From assembly GCF_032463525.1 (NCBI RefSeq), contig NZ_CP135971.1, forward strand, positions 1,302,001-1,366,000: a stretch of 64,000 nt of DNA. Direction: 5' to 3'. The stretch comes from Pseudomonas sp. DTU_2021_1001937_2_SI_NGA_ILE_001. Its GTDB lineage: Bacteria; Pseudomonadota; Gammaproteobacteria; Pseudomonadales; Pseudomonadaceae. Made by a program: the position numbers and the translations under genes. Positions within the stretch are counted from its first letter, which is position 1. Every line of letters begins with the position of its first letter. The notes beneath the pieces are model-generated. The model did no database searches. It was given only the letters and a program-made list of their open reading frames with translations, and was not told the DNA's origin. This document shows, piece by piece, positions 34,976-45,078 of the stretch.

Positions 34976-35539
34976 ATGTCCAGCCTTGCCACCGCCAGCA
35001 ACACCCTGGCCAGCACCTCACTGACCGCCTGCGCCCTGCAGGACCTCACCGACCTGCCGCGCACCGGCTTTCGCGGCGCGCACAGCGCCGAGTACCTGCA
35101 GGCCCGCGGTTTCACCCTGCCGGGCGCGCCCAACCGCGCTACGCCCCAGCAGGACGGCTGCCAAGTGGCGCGCCTGTCGCAGACCGAGTACCTGCTGCTG
35201 GGTAGCCCGCTCGACGGCGGTGAACGCATCGCCGACGAAGAAGCGCGCTGGGAGCTGGACCACCAGGCCAACTACCTGCTGCCGCGCCAGGACAGCCACG
35301 CCTGGCTGCAGCTGTCCGGCCGCCGTATCAGCGAGGTGATGGCCAAGCTCTGCGGCGTCGACCTGCACCCCCGCGCCTTCGGCCCCGGAGCCGTGGCGCA
35401 GACCTCGGCGGCGCGCATCAACGTCATCGTGATCAACACCGGCAGCGACCTGGCGCCGTGCTTCGAGCTGCTGTTCGACCGTTGCTCGCTGGACTACTTC
35501 AAGGCCGCCGTGCTCGATGCGATGAGCGAGTTCGACTGA
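34976..35539 (+). CDS. mgdD: N-methylglutamate dehydrogenase subunit D (SoxG-like)
   Basis: A 187-aa gamma-type subunit of the sarcosine oxidase family, with FRGAHSAEYLQARGF near residue 30, WLQLSGRRISEVMAKLCGVD near 105 and DRCSLDYFKAAVLDAM at the C terminus. AGGAG lies 8 bases before the ATG at 34976; an upstream TTG at 34970 is not needed. Last gene of purU-folD-mgdABCD; REP repeats follow. The gamma subunit stabilises the complex. Confidence 0.82.
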   Translation: MSSLATASNTLASTSLTACALQDLTDLPRTGFRGAHSAEYLQARGFTLPGAPNRATPQQDGCQVARLSQTEYLLLGSPLDGGERIADEEARWELDHQANYLLPRQDSHAWLQLSGRRISEVMAKLCGVDLHPRAFGPGAVAQTSAARINVIVINTGSDLAPCFELLFDRCSLDYFKAAVLDAMSEFD

Positions 35540-35618
35540 CGCCCGGAAGGGCCGCCCGGTGGGACCGGCTTCAGCCGGGAAGCTTTTCGCGGCTAAAGCC
35601 AATACGGTTCGGTTAGAC

Positions 35619-35711
35619 CGGGTAGGAGCGGCTTCAGCCGCGAAGCGACCGCATGTTCACAACAGATGCACTGAATTTCCTAGCGCTTTCGCGGCTAAAG
35701 CCGCTCCTACC
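35619..35711. repeat. REP pair (BIME-like) after mgdD
   Basis: TAGGAGCGGCTTCAGCCGCG and TTCGCGGCTAAAGCCGCTCC around the spacer TGTTCACAACAGATGCACTG. A further single REP lies just upstream (about 35560-35600). The flank GGTTAGACCGGGTAGG and the trailing CGACTAACTGAAC also resemble the 54.3 kb copy. Confidence 0.85.
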
Positions 35712-35806
35712 GAACCACATAACGACTAACTGAACGGCATTGTGGCTAAAGCCGCCCCCGTCCTGTCCCACAACGACCGCCGTCCGGCCATACACCTGGA
35801 GAGGCC

Positions 35807-36580
35807 ATGCTCGACACCACGGAAAAAGACACCGACTACATCGTCCCCGCCCTGGCCCGTGGCCTGGCCGTGCTGGGCCTGTTCAACGCTCAGGTGCGCT
35901 CGCTGGGCATTCAGGACATCGCCACGCAGCTGGGGGTCAGCACCTCGGCGATCTACCGCATCCTGGTCACCCTCACCAGCACCGGCTACCTGAACAAGCG
36001 CAATGGCCAGTACGAGCTGGGCGCGCGGGTGATCAACGACGGTTTCAGCTACCTGGCCAGCCGTGACATCGTCGACGTGGCCATGCCCTACCTCAACGAA
36101 CTGCGCGACCGCACCTCGCTGTCGTGCCACCTGAGCATCCGCGAGCACACCGACTGCCTGTACCTGTATCGCGCCTTCGCGGCCCAGCGCCTGTCGGTGA
36201 ACATCCCCATCGGTACACGCATCGCCTGCCACTGCACCGCCATGGGGCGCATGCTGCTCACCGGTCTGGAGGCCGATGCCCTGGCCGCGCTGTACCAACA
36301 CGCGCGGCTCGACGACTACCCAGCCCCCGCGCCCCGTACCCTGCCGGAACTGCAAGCGCTGATCGCCGAAGACCGCCAGCGCGGCTGGGTGCTGCACCGC
36401 TCCGATTACGCCACCGCCATCGCCGCGGCCGTGCACGACCATACCGGTCAGGTCAGCGCCGCGATCAACCTGTCCGGTCCCGACGCGGTCATGGATTGCC
36501 CACGTACACAAGAGGGTTTTCGCGCGCTGCTGCTCGATTGCAGCGCCCGCATCAGTCAGGCCCTGGGATTGCACAGATAG
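35807..36580 (+). CDS. IclR-family transcriptional regulator
   Basis: A 257-aa IclR regulator: an N-terminal winged helix (VPALARGLAVLGLFNA, then IQDIATQLGVSTSAIYRILVTL, about residues 10-55) and the IclR effector domain (CHLSIREHTDCLYLYRAF near 105, GTRIACHCTAMGRMLL near 140, SAAINLSGPDAVMD near 225). It lies 267 bases after mgdD on the same strand, separated by REP repeats. It could control the upstream operon or the chemoreceptor genes that follow; no operator was identified. Confidence 0.88.
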   Translation: MLDTTEKDTDYIVPALARGLAVLGLFNAQVRSLGIQDIATQLGVSTSAIYRILVTLTSTGYLNKRNGQYELGARVINDGFSYLASRDIVDVAMPYLNELRDRTSLSCHLSIREHTDCLYLYRAFAAQRLSVNIPIGTRIACHCTAMGRMLLTGLEADALAALYQHARLDDYPAPAPRTLPELQALIAEDRQRGWVLHRSDYATAIAAAVHDHTGQVSAAINLSGPDAVMDCPRTQEGFRALLLDCSARISQALGLHR

Positions 36581-36753
36581 CTCGTTGCGACCTGAAATCC
36601 TGAACGCGACAAGGGGCCTCAAGATCCATCTCTGCGCGCCGACGATATTCAGGCATGCCCCGGACTGCGCGGCTTTGCTGAAGCCGACACAGGGAGTGCA
36701 CCCGCAGTCATCAGGTATGCACAGCACAGGCTGCGCATGGCAAAGGAGCCAAC

Positions 36754-38700
36754 ATGAATATCAAACAGAAGCTCACCGGGGCCTTCGCGGTCATCGCGTG
36801 TCTGCCCGTGGTGGTGGTCGCCACCATCGTCATCGTCAATTTGCGTACCGACGCTCTGGAGAGCTTCGTCGACAACAGCGGCCGAGAGATCCGCCAGGTC
36901 GACAACGCCATGCAGCTGTTCTTCGACGGCATCAGCCAGAACGTCGAATACCTGGCTGCCAACCCGCTGCTGGCCAATGCCGGCAACGACGTGAAGAACT
37001 TCACCGGCGCCGATCCATTCAGCACGCCGCTGTCGGAAACCGACAAGCAGCTGTTCGATCTGTTTACTCGTCTGGCCAAGAGTCACCCGGCCTATTCCTA
37101 CGTGTCCTACGGCCTGGCCAACGGCAGCTACGCCATGTGGCCCGAAGACAAGACCCTGAAGAACTACGACCCGCGCGTGCGGCCCTGGTACAAGACTGCA
37201 CTGGCCAACCCCGGCAAGACCGTACGCAGCGATGCCTACTACTGGGCCAACGACGACGCCGTGCTGGTGAGTACCATCCGCGCCATTCCCAACGTGCTGG
37301 GCAACCCGGGCGGCGTGGTCAACATCGACGTGTCGCTCAAGCAACTGACCGGTATCGTCAAGCAGATCAAGCTCGGCGAAAGCGGCTACCTGCTGCTGGC
37401 CGAAAGCAACGGCAACGTGCTGGTCGATCCGCAAATGCCCGAGCACAACTTCAAGAAGCTCGGTGACCTGGGCGGCGGTTACGCCGAACTGGCCAAGGCT
37501 GGCAAGGGCATGACCGAAGTCGTGCTCAATGGCGAGCGCTACATGGCCAACGTCTATCCCGCCGAGAAGCTGGGCTGGACCTTCATCGGCCTGATCAAAC
37601 GTGACGAGGTCATGGCCTCGGCCAACAGCCTGACCCTGCTGATCGGCATCATCGCCGTGGTGCTGGCGGTGATCTTTGCCATCGCCGGTGCCAGCTTCGC
37701 CAGCCTCATCGTGCGCCCGATCAACAGCGTGTCCAGCGGCCTGGAAGGCATCGCCCAGGGCGAAGGCGACCTGACCGTGACCCTGGCCGTGCGCGGCAAG
37801 GACGAAACCGCGCAACTGGCCGGCTGGTTCAACCAGTTCCTCGGCGCGATTCGCGGCCTGATCCAGCACATCGGCCGCGCCGCAGGCAGCATCCTGGAGG
37901 CTTCGCGCAGCTCCACCCAGGTCTCCAACGACATGGCCGATGCCGCCAACCGCCAGCGCGAAGCCGTGGACATGGTGTCCACCGCCTTCCATGAAATGGT
38001 CGCCACCGCCAACGAAGTCGCGCGCTCCTGCAGCCAGGCCGCCAGCTCCGCCGATGTCAGCCAGCAGCAGGCGCGCGATGGCCAGCGACAGATCGACGAT
38101 GCGGTGCACAGCGTCGACAAGCTCAGCGAGGAAATCTCCCGTTCGGCCCAGGACATGAGCCAGCTGGAGAAGGACAGCAACGACATCCAGTCGATCCTCG
38201 ACACCATCCGTTCCATCGCCGAGCAGACCAACCTGCTGGCCCTCAACGCCGCCATCGAAGCCGCCCGCGCCGGTGAACAAGGCCGTGGTTTTGCCGTGGT
38301 CGCCGACGAGGTCCGTGCGCTGGCCAAGCGCACCGCCGACTCCACCGCCGAGATCGACACCCTGCTGGGCAACCTGGCCCGGCGCACCGCTTCGGTGGCG
38401 CAGCAGATGCACGCCAGCCTGGAAGTGTCGCAGCAGTCGGTGAGCAAGATCGGCCAGGCACGCAGCAGCTTCGGGCAGATCCGCGAGTCGGTGGACGTGA
38501 TCCGTGACATGAACACGCAGATCGCCACCGCCGCCGAAGAGCAGCATCAGGTAGCCGAAGACATCAACCGGCACATCAGCCAGATCCACGGCGATGCCCA
38601 GCTGGTGGTGGAGCTGGCACAGTCGGCGCGGGGCGACTCGCAAAGCCTGGCGGCGCTGTCCAGCGAACTGGACGGTCTGGTGCGCAAGTTCCGCACCTGA
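36754..38700 (+). CDS. Methyl-accepting chemotaxis protein with dCache sensor (copy 1)
   Basis: A 648-aa transmembrane chemoreceptor. A first helix at about residues 10-30 is followed by a periplasmic double-Cache sensor up to about 275 ([12 protein letters not shown] near 140 and VVNIDVS near 190, the R-x-W-Y and D elements of amine/amino acid-binding dCache domains). Then come a second membrane helix, HAMP ([20 protein letters not shown]) and a full signalling domain with [29 protein letters not shown] precedes the ATG. The next gene is a same-length paralogue whose cytoplasmic half is almost identical in DNA. Ligand unknown; nearby genes suggest amines, which is inference. Confidence 0.92.
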   Translation: MNIKQKLTGAFAVIACLPVVVVATIVIVNLRTDALESFVDNSGREIRQVDNAMQLFFDGISQNVEYLAANPLLANAGNDVKNFTGADPFSTPLSETDKQLFDLFTRLAKSHPAYSYVSYGLANGSYAMWPEDKTLKNYDPRVRPWYKTALANPGKTVRSDAYYWANDDAVLVSTIRAIPNVLGNPGGVVNIDVSLKQLTGIVKQIKLGESGYLLLAESNGNVLVDPQMPEHNFKKLGDLGGGYAELAKAGKGMTEVVLNGERYMANVYPAEKLGWTFIGLIKRDEVMASANSLTLLIGIIAVVLAVIFAIAGASFASLIVRPINSVSSGLEGIAQGEGDLTVTLAVRGKDETAQLAGWFNQFLGAIRGLIQHIGRAAGSILEASRSSTQVSNDMADAANRQREAVDMVSTAFHEMVATANEVARSCSQAASSADVSQQQARDGQRQIDDAVHSVDKLSEEISRSAQDMSQLEKDSNDIQSILDTIRSIAEQTNLLALNAAIEAARAGEQGRGFAVVADEVRALAKRTADSTAEIDTLLGNLARRTASVAQQMHASLEVSQQSVSKIGQARSSFGQIRESVDVIRDMNTQIATAAEEQHQVAEDINRHISQIHGDAQLVVELAQSARGDSQSLAALSSELDGLVRKFRT

Positions 38701-38725
38701 TTACAGCCCTTCACGTATCACCCAG

Positions 38726-38749
38726 GCGGCCCTCCAGAGGGCCGCTTTT
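38726..38749 (+). terminator. Terminator after chemoreceptor copy 1
   Basis: GCGGCCCTC / GAGGGCCGC stem with a minimal loop and TTTT behind it, 25 bases after the stop. Each chemoreceptor is thus a separate transcription unit. Confidence 0.8.
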
Positions 38750-38952
38750 CATTGCCCCTCCGCTTCTCCAACTTCTCCCCTTGGCGAATGCCGGGCTGTG
38801 TCCTGGCATACCATATGACAAAAAACCTAAAGAACCTGACGAGACGGTCGAAACAGGGCTGTTAACCACCGGCATCCCGGCTGCATCGGGAGCACCAGGC
38901 TGGCGTGTAGCACGGCAGTCGGACAGGGCAAAAAAACAATCGGGGAGCCAGC

Positions 38953-40899
38953 ATGAACATCAAGCAAAAACTGACGGGGGCGTTCGCAGTCATCGCCTGC
39001 CTTCCCGTCATCGTGGTCGCCAGTATCGTCATCCTCAACCTGCGCACCGAAGCCACCGACAGCTTCGTCGATAGCAGCGGCCGCGAGATCCGCCAGGTCG
39101 AGAACGCCATGCAGCTGTTCTTCGACAGCATCACCCAGAACGTCGAATACCTCGCCGCCAACCCGCTGCTGAGCAATGCAGGTAACGACGTGAAGAGCTA
39201 TGTGAGTGCCGACGCGCCCAGCATCGCCCCGTCGGAGACCGACAAGCAGATCGTTGCCCTGTTCACCCGCCTGGCCAAGAGCCACCCGGCCTACTCCTAC
39301 GTGTCCTACGGCATGAGCAATGGCAGCTATGCGCTGTGGCCGGAAGACCCCAAGCTCAACAACTATGACCCGCGCCCACGGCCCTGGTACAAGCTGGCCA
39401 TGGCCAACCCCGGGCAGACCGTGCGCACCGGTGCCTACTACTGGGCCGGTGACGACGCCGTGCTGGTCAGTACAGTACGGGCCATTCCCAATGCCTTGGG
39501 CAACCCCGGCGGCGTGGTCAACATCGACGTGTCGCTCAAGCAGCTCACCGGGATCGTCAAGCAGATCAAGCTGGGCGAAAGCGGCTACCTGCTGCTGGCC
39601 GAGAGCAATGGCAACGTGCTGGTCGACCCCAAGATGCCCGAGCACAACTTCAAGAAGCTCGGTGACCTGGGCGGTGGCTACGCCGAACTGGCCAAGGCCA
39701 GCAAAGGCATGGTGGAAGTGCAGCTCAACGGCGAGCGCTACATGGCCAACGTCTACCCCGCCGAAAAACTGGGCTGGACCTTCATTGGCCTGATCAAGCG
39801 CGACGAAGTCATGGCCTCGGCCAACAGCCTGACCCTGCTGATCGGCATCATCGCCGCCGTACTGGCGGTGCTCTTTGCCATCGCCGGTGCCAGCTTCGCC
39901 AGCCTCATCGTGCGCCCGATCAACAGCGTGTCCAGCGGCCTGGAAGGCATCGCCCAGGGCGAAGGCGACCTGACCGTGACCCTGGCCGTGCGCGGCAAGG
40001 ACGAAACCGCGCAACTGGCCGGCTGGTTCAACCAGTTCCTCGGCGCGATTCGCGGCCTGATCCAGCACATCGGCCGCGCCGCAGGCAGCATCCTGGAGGC
40101 TTCGCGCAGCTCCACCCAGGTCTCCAACGACATGGCCGATGCCGCCAACCGCCAGCGCGAAGCCGTGGACATGGTGTCCACCGCCTTCCATGAAATGGTC
40201 GCCACCGCCAACGAAGTCGCACGCTCCTGCAGCCAGGCCGCCAGCTCCGCCGATGTCAGCCAGCAGCAGGCGCGCGATGGTCAGCGACAGATCGACGATG
40301 CGGTGCACAGCGTCGACAAGCTCAGCGAGGAAATCTCCCGTTCGGCCCAGGACATGAGCCAGCTGGAGAAGGACAGCAACGACATCCAGTCGATCCTCGA
40401 CACCATCCGTTCCATCGCCGAGCAGACCAACCTGCTGGCCCTCAACGCCGCCATCGAAGCCGCCCGCGCCGGTGAACAGGGCCGTGGTTTTGCCGTGGTC
40501 GCCGACGAGGTCCGTGCGCTGGCCAAGCGCACCGCCGACTCCACCGCCGAGATCGACACTCTGCTGGGCAACCTGGCCCGGCGCACCGCTTCGGTGGCGC
40601 AGCAGATGCACGCCAGCTTGGAAGTGTCGCAGCAGTCGGTAAGCAAGATCGGCCAGGCACGCAGCAGCTTCGGGCAGATCCGCGAGTCGGTGGACGTGAT
40701 CCGTGACATGAACACGCAGATCGCCACCGCCGCCGAAGAGCAGCATCAGGTGGCCGAGGATATCAACCGGCACATCAGCCAGATCCACGGCGATGCCCAG
40801 CTGGTGGTGGAGCTGGCACAGTCGGCGCGGGGCGACTCGCAGAGCCTGGCGGCGCTGTCCAGCGAACTGGACGGTCTGGTGCGCAAGTTCCGCACCTGA
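38953..40899 (+). CDS. Methyl-accepting chemotaxis protein with dCache sensor (copy 2)
   Basis: A 648-aa paralogue of the receptor at 36754 with the same architecture: membrane helix, dCache sensor ([18 protein letters not shown] near residue 140), helix, HAMP, signalling domain. Sensor-domain differences (for example [12 protein letters not shown] versus [13 protein letters not shown] at about 80, D versus G around the YYWA region) suggest a changed ligand range. From about residue 310 to the end the proteins are identical and the DNA differs at only a few bases per kilobase. GGGAGCC precedes the ATG. Confidence 0.92.
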   Translation: MNIKQKLTGAFAVIACLPVIVVASIVILNLRTEATDSFVDSSGREIRQVENAMQLFFDSITQNVEYLAANPLLSNAGNDVKSYVSADAPSIAPSETDKQIVALFTRLAKSHPAYSYVSYGMSNGSYALWPEDPKLNNYDPRPRPWYKLAMANPGQTVRTGAYYWAGDDAVLVSTVRAIPNALGNPGGVVNIDVSLKQLTGIVKQIKLGESGYLLLAESNGNVLVDPKMPEHNFKKLGDLGGGYAELAKASKGMVEVQLNGERYMANVYPAEKLGWTFIGLIKRDEVMASANSLTLLIGIIAAVLAVLFAIAGASFASLIVRPINSVSSGLEGIAQGEGDLTVTLAVRGKDETAQLAGWFNQFLGAIRGLIQHIGRAAGSILEASRSSTQVSNDMADAANRQREAVDMVSTAFHEMVATANEVARSCSQAASSADVSQQQARDGQRQIDDAVHSVDKLSEEISRSAQDMSQLEKDSNDIQSILDTIRSIAEQTNLLALNAAIEAARAGEQGRGFAVVADEVRALAKRTADSTAEIDTLLGNLARRTASVAQQMHASLEVSQQSVSKIGQARSSFGQIRESVDVIRDMNTQIATAAEEQHQVAEDINRHISQIHGDAQLVVELAQSARGDSQSLAALSSELDGLVRKFRT

Positions 40900-40910
40900 T
40901 ATTGCCCCAA

Positions 40911-40936
40911 GGTGCCGTACCGCAATGGACGGCACC
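40911..40936 (+). terminator. Hairpin after chemoreceptor copy 2
   Basis: GGTGCCGT / ACGGCACC stem with a 10-base loop shortly after the stop. No T tract, so termination is uncertain. Confidence 0.4.
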
Positions 40937-41165
40937 GCACTTCTCTTCCTGCCTTCCGGCATCCGCCCCGCTCGGCGGGTGCTGCATTCCCCGCCCCTTG
41001 CACACGCTCGCACGCCATCGCCCGCGCGATAAAAGACCGACCTAGACGTGTCCAGCCGCGCCCACGCATGAAATAATGCCAAACGGCCATGGCCGGACCG
41101 AGGCTCGATTGCCTACGGACCTGCGCCGAGAATCCGTGAGCCACCCACCAGGACGGTAGTGCCCG

Positions 41166-43637
41166 ATGACATTGGTAGTCGAAAACCCGGATGTGATGTA
41201 TCGCCTGCTGGTGCAGGGTGTAGTGGACTACGCCATCTACATGCTGACCCCGGAAGGCATTGTCGCCAACTGGAACAGCGGGGCCGAACGGGCCAAGCAA
41301 TACCGGGCGCAGGAGATCGTCGGCAAGCACTTCTCGCTGTTCTACAGCGCCGAAGAACGCGCTCGCAACGTCCCCATGGCCGGCCTGGAAACGGCCCGGC
41401 GTACCGGCCGCTTCGAGGCCGAGGGCTGGCGGGTTCGCAAGGATGGCAGCACCTTCTGGGCCCACGTGGTCATCGATGCGATCCGTGGCGACCATGGCGA
41501 GCTGATCGGCTTCGCCAAGATCACCCGCGATTGCACCTTACAGCGCCAGGCGCTGCTGGCGCAGCGCGAGCAGGAACAGCGCTTCCGTCTGCTGGTGCAG
41601 GGGGCGACCGACTATGCCATCTACATGCTCGACCTCGACGGTCATGTGGTGAACTGGAACAGCGGTGCCGAACGCGCCAAGGGCTATCGGGCCGAAGAGA
41701 TCGTCGGCCGGCATTTTTCCGTGTTCTATACCCCGGATGACCGTGCCCGCGGCTTGCCGCAGCATGGCCTGGACACCGCGCGCCGCGACGGACGCTTCGA
41801 GGCCGAAGGCGTGCGCCTGCGCAAGAATGGCACGCATTTCTGGACCCATGTGGTCATCACGCCGATGCATGACGACGACGGTCAGCCGATCGGCTTTTCC
41901 AAGATCACCCGCGATATCACCGAACGCCGCGAGGCTGAACTGCAGGTACTGGCGGCCAAGGACATGGCCGAGCGCTACAGCGAACAGATGGCCGCGCTGT
42001 CGCGTTTCCTGGACTCGGTGATCGGCAGCATCCCCGCCAGCGTGCTGGTTCAGGACGCACGCAGCCGCGAGATCCTGCTGGTCAACGAGCAGGCGCAACG
42101 CCTGTTCGGCGCCACCCGCCAGGGCATGCTCGGCAAGCAGGCACGAGATTGCCTGTCGGCGACCATGGCCGATTACGTTGAGGAACAGACCGAACACTGC
42201 CTGCGCAGCGCCCACGTGCGTCAGTCCGAGCAGCGCCTGCGTACCGCCATAGGCCTGCGCGTGCTGCGCACCAAGACCCTGCTGCGCAGCGATGTCGAAG
42301 CCCAGTCGAACTACGTGCTGCTGATCGCCGAGGACGTCACCGACGAGATCGCCGCCCGCGAACAGATCCACCACATGGCGCACCACGATGCGCTGACCGG
42401 TCTGGCCAACCGCACCCTGTTGCACGAACAACTGCAGCAGGCATTGGACACCTGTGCGTTGCAGCCGCGCCTGATCGCCACGCTGTGCCTGGACCTGGAC
42501 AAGTTCAAGAATGTCAACGATGCATTTGGCCATGCCTTCGGCGATACGCTGTTGCGCGCCGTGGCCGAGCGCCTGCGCGGGGTGCTGGATGAGCACGATA
42601 CCCTGGCGCGCCTGGGCGGTGACGAGTTCGCTATCGTGCTGTCACGCGTCGAGCGCCCGAAAGATGCCTACCGCATCGCGCAACGCATCACCGCGTGCAT
42701 GGCCGCACCGTTTTTGATGGAAGGCCATAACCTGCTGATCGGCGTCAGCATCGGTATCGCGTTCAACCAGACACCGGGCGAGTCGGGCGAATTGCTGCTC
42801 GGCCACGCCGACATGGCGCTCTATGAGGCCAAGCGCAACGGGCGCAATCGCTACGAGGTGTTCCACCCGGCCATGGCCGAAGCGGCCCAGCATCGCCGGC
42901 TGATGGAGATCGAACTGCGCAAGGCCTTGCACCAGGGGCACCTGCAGCTCTACTACCAGCCCATCATCGGCCTCGACGAGCCGCGCATCACCGGCTACGA
43001 GGCGCTGATGCGCTGGCACCACCCGACTCGCGGATTGATCATGCCCCTGGATTTCATTCCCATCGCCGAGGAAACCGGGCTGATCCACGAGGTCGGCGCC
43101 CGTGCGCTCAATCTTGCCTGCCAGGAAGCCTGCAACTGGAGTGGCGAACAGAGCGTGGCGGTGAACCTGTCACCGGTGCAGTTCAAGAACTGCGAGCTGG
43201 TCGACATCGTCAGGCTGGCCTTGACCGACTCGGGCCTGGCGCCCCATCGCCTGGAGCTGGAAATCACCGAATCGGTGCTGCTGGAAAACGACGAGGAAAA
43301 CCTCGCCACCCTGCGTGAGCTGAAGGCCCTGGGCGTCGCTATTGCCCTGGATGACTTCGGCACCGGCTACTCGTCACTGGGCTACCTGCGCTCATTCCCC
43401 TTCGACCGGATCAAGATCGACCGGTCGTTCGTCAACGAGATGGCCGAGAGTCGCGAAGCCATGGCCGTGATCCGCGCCATCACCGGCATCAGCACCAGCC
43501 TGCTGATCAAGACCACCGCCGAAGGCGTCGAGACCCAGGAACAGTACGAACTGCTCAAGGCCGAGGGCTGCTCGCACCTGCAGGGCTACCTGTTCGGCCG
43601 GCCGTCGCCGACTCATGAGCGCAAGGAGCGGATCTGA
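41166..43637 (+). CDS. PAS-PAS-PAS-GGDEF-EAL cyclic-di-GMP signalling protein
   Basis: An 823-aa soluble protein. Two closely related PAS domains (residues about 10-120 and 138-250; each has DYAIYML, then NWNSGAERA and FSLFY or FSVFY) suggest an internal duplication. A third, less similar PAS follows (about 275-385). The GGDEF domain has an intact RLGGDEFAIV at about 483. The EAL domain has ITGYEALMRW, the DDFGTGYSSLGYL motif and KIDRSFV, so it also appears competent. It could make or break down c-di-GMP according to its PAS inputs. No membrane segment is seen. It follows the chemoreceptors on the same strand after 266 bases. Confidence 0.92.
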   Translation: MTLVVENPDVMYRLLVQGVVDYAIYMLTPEGIVANWNSGAERAKQYRAQEIVGKHFSLFYSAEERARNVPMAGLETARRTGRFEAEGWRVRKDGSTFWAHVVIDAIRGDHGELIGFAKITRDCTLQRQALLAQREQEQRFRLLVQGATDYAIYMLDLDGHVVNWNSGAERAKGYRAEEIVGRHFSVFYTPDDRARGLPQHGLDTARRDGRFEAEGVRLRKNGTHFWTHVVITPMHDDDGQPIGFSKITRDITERREAELQVLAAKDMAERYSEQMAALSRFLDSVIGSIPASVLVQDARSREILLVNEQAQRLFGATRQGMLGKQARDCLSATMADYVEEQTEHCLRSAHVRQSEQRLRTAIGLRVLRTKTLLRSDVEAQSNYVLLIAEDVTDEIAAREQIHHMAHHDALTGLANRTLLHEQLQQALDTCALQPRLIATLCLDLDKFKNVNDAFGHAFGDTLLRAVAERLRGVLDEHDTLARLGGDEFAIVLSRVERPKDAYRIAQRITACMAAPFLMEGHNLLIGVSIGIAFNQTPGESGELLLGHADMALYEAKRNGRNRYEVFHPAMAEAAQHRRLMEIELRKALHQGHLQLYYQPIIGLDEPRITGYEALMRWHHPTRGLIMPLDFIPIAEETGLIHEVGARALNLACQEACNWSGEQSVAVNLSPVQFKNCELVDIVRLALTDSGLAPHRLELEITESVLLENDEENLATLRELKALGVAIALDDFGTGYSSLGYLRSFPFDRIKIDRSFVNEMAESREAMAVIRAITGISTSLLIKTTAEGVETQEQYELLKAEGCSHLQGYLFGRPSPTHERKERI

Positions 43638-43744
43638 GCCGGACGGCGCCTTCGCAGCAGAAGCCGATACAGCTCCGTCAGGCGTTATATGAAGCCGCTC
43701 CTCAGAACCCTGCAGGTTTCGGGAAGCGACAAGGACAGGCCTGC

Positions 43745-45022
43745 TCAGAGCAGTTTCCAGGTGTAGCTGAAGATAAGGCGGTTCTCGTCGATGTCGCTGC
43801 GGTAGTTGGAGCGCGCGGCGACGTTGCGCACGCGCACGCCCAGCCCCTTCAGCGTCCCCTCCTGTACCACATAGCCGATGTCCAGATCGCGCTCGCGGTC
43901 CTTGCCCTCGAAGCCGGCGCCGGTGTCGACGTTGTCGCCGGTGATGTAGCGCAGCGTGGTGGTCAGGCCGGGCAGGCCCAGGGCGGCGAAGTCATAGTCG
44001 TAGCGCGCCTGCCAGGAGCGTTCATCGGTGTAGGCGAACTCGTAGGTCGGCACTTCGTTGCCCAGTGGTGAGACGTTGGCGAAGACCCTGGGAAACGGGC
44101 TGTCGCCGTACATGGCCTGGTAACCCACGTAGAAGGTGTGCCCGCCGTGCTTGGCCGAGAGCAGGGAGAAGAATGCCTGGTTGTCGATGCGACCCAGCAG
44201 TTTGTCGCCGTCCTCGCGGGCACTGTAGTAACCGAGGTTGGCGCCCAGCACCCAGTTCCCGAGCGGCTGGCTGTGCTTGAAGCCGACGAAGCCCTGCTGA
44301 TAGATATCCTCCAGTTGCCCGTACCAGAGGCTCAACGAGGTGCGCTTGGCGTTGAAGGCGTAGTCGCCGCCCAGATAGTTGAAGGCATCGCTGCTGGCCT
44401 GGCGCTGCGGCACATGGCCGAGCATGGCCATCATCTTCTCGTCGCCGGCCTCGTTACGCAGGTGGGTGGAACTCAAATGCCCGGCCTGCAGGGTCAGGCC
44501 GGCGATCTCGCTGGAACTGACCGCCACGCCCTGGTAACTAGGCGGCAGCAGGCGAATGTCACTGAAGGTCAGCACCGGCAGGTTGGGCTGCAGCTCGCCG
44601 ACACGCAGCTCGGTGTTCGACAGGCGCGCCTTGAAGGTCGCGCCCAGGCGGCTGTATTCGTCCGCCGCACGGCCATCGCCGTGGGTCGGCAGCAGGCCGG
44701 TATTGACCCGGTCCGGGCTGCTGTCGAGCTTGATGCCCAGGATACCGCTGAGGTCCAGACCGAAGCCGACCACACCCGGGGTATAGCCAGACTTGAAGTT
44801 GAGGATGAAGCCCTGGGCCCACTCCTCCTGCTTCGACTGGCGGTTGCTGCCGACGATGTCGGAAAAGTCGCGGCTGAAGTAATAGTTGCGGGTCTGCAAG
44901 GTGGCACTGGCGCCTTCGATGAAGCCTTCCGGCGCCGGGCTGCCGGCCGCCAGGGCGGACAACGGCAGGCCGAGGCCGACCAGGCTGATGACGTGACGCT
45001 TGGCGATCTGATGCTGGCTCAT
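43745..45022 (-). CDS. benF: OprD-family outer membrane porin (BenF-like)
   Basis: A 425-aa OprD-type porin with a signal peptide ending near ALAAGSPA (residue about 26). Porin signs: [22 protein letters not shown] near residue 32, [22 protein letters not shown] near 68, and a C-terminal strand ending in YTWKLL. In Pseudomonas benF encodes the benzoate-related OprD porin downstream of benE and benK, the same order as here. AACAACAA just before the ATG is a possible Crc/Hfq target. Last gene of the minus-strand ben group. Confidence 0.88.
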   Translation of the reverse strand: MSQHQIAKRHVISLVGLGLPLSALAAGSPAPEGFIEGASATLQTRNYYFSRDFSDIVGSNRQSKQEEWAQGFILNFKSGYTPGVVGFGLDLSGILGIKLDSSPDRVNTGLLPTHGDGRAADEYSRLGATFKARLSNTELRVGELQPNLPVLTFSDIRLLPPSYQGVAVSSSEIAGLTLQAGHLSSTHLRNEAGDEKMMAMLGHVPQRQASSDAFNYLGGDYAFNAKRTSLSLWYGQLEDIYQQGFVGFKHSQPLGNWVLGANLGYYSAREDGDKLLGRIDNQAFFSLLSAKHGGHTFYVGYQAMYGDSPFPRVFANVSPLGNEVPTYEFAYTDERSWQARYDYDFAALGLPGLTTTLRYITGDNVDTGAGFEGKDRERDLDIGYVVQEGTLKGLGVRVRNVAARSNYRSDIDENRLIFSYTWKLL

Positions 45023-45032
45023 GGTTGTTCTC

Positions 45033-45040
45033 TTGTTGTT
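45033..45040 (-). promoter_or_regulatory. CA motif (Crc/Hfq-type) at benF start
   Basis: On the minus strand AACAACAA fits AAnAAnAA and lies 10 bases upstream of the benF ATG. Such motifs in Pseudomonas allow Hfq/Crc to block translation during catabolite repression. Confidence 0.45.
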
Positions 45041-45078
45041 ATGAATGAAAGGCCCTCAGCACAGCGAGGGATGCAACT

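Noticed and set aside
30513..35539. Plain sarcosine oxidase soxBDAG
   Set aside because: Same family, but linkage with gmaS, mgsABC, tmm, tdm and dmm, and the shared upstream motif, favour N-methylglutamate dehydrogenase; kept as the alternative in the entries.
36649..41082. 664- and 751-aa minus-strand frames opposite the chemoreceptors
   Set aside because: They resemble each other only because the receptor genes are duplicated; composition is that of antisense frames.
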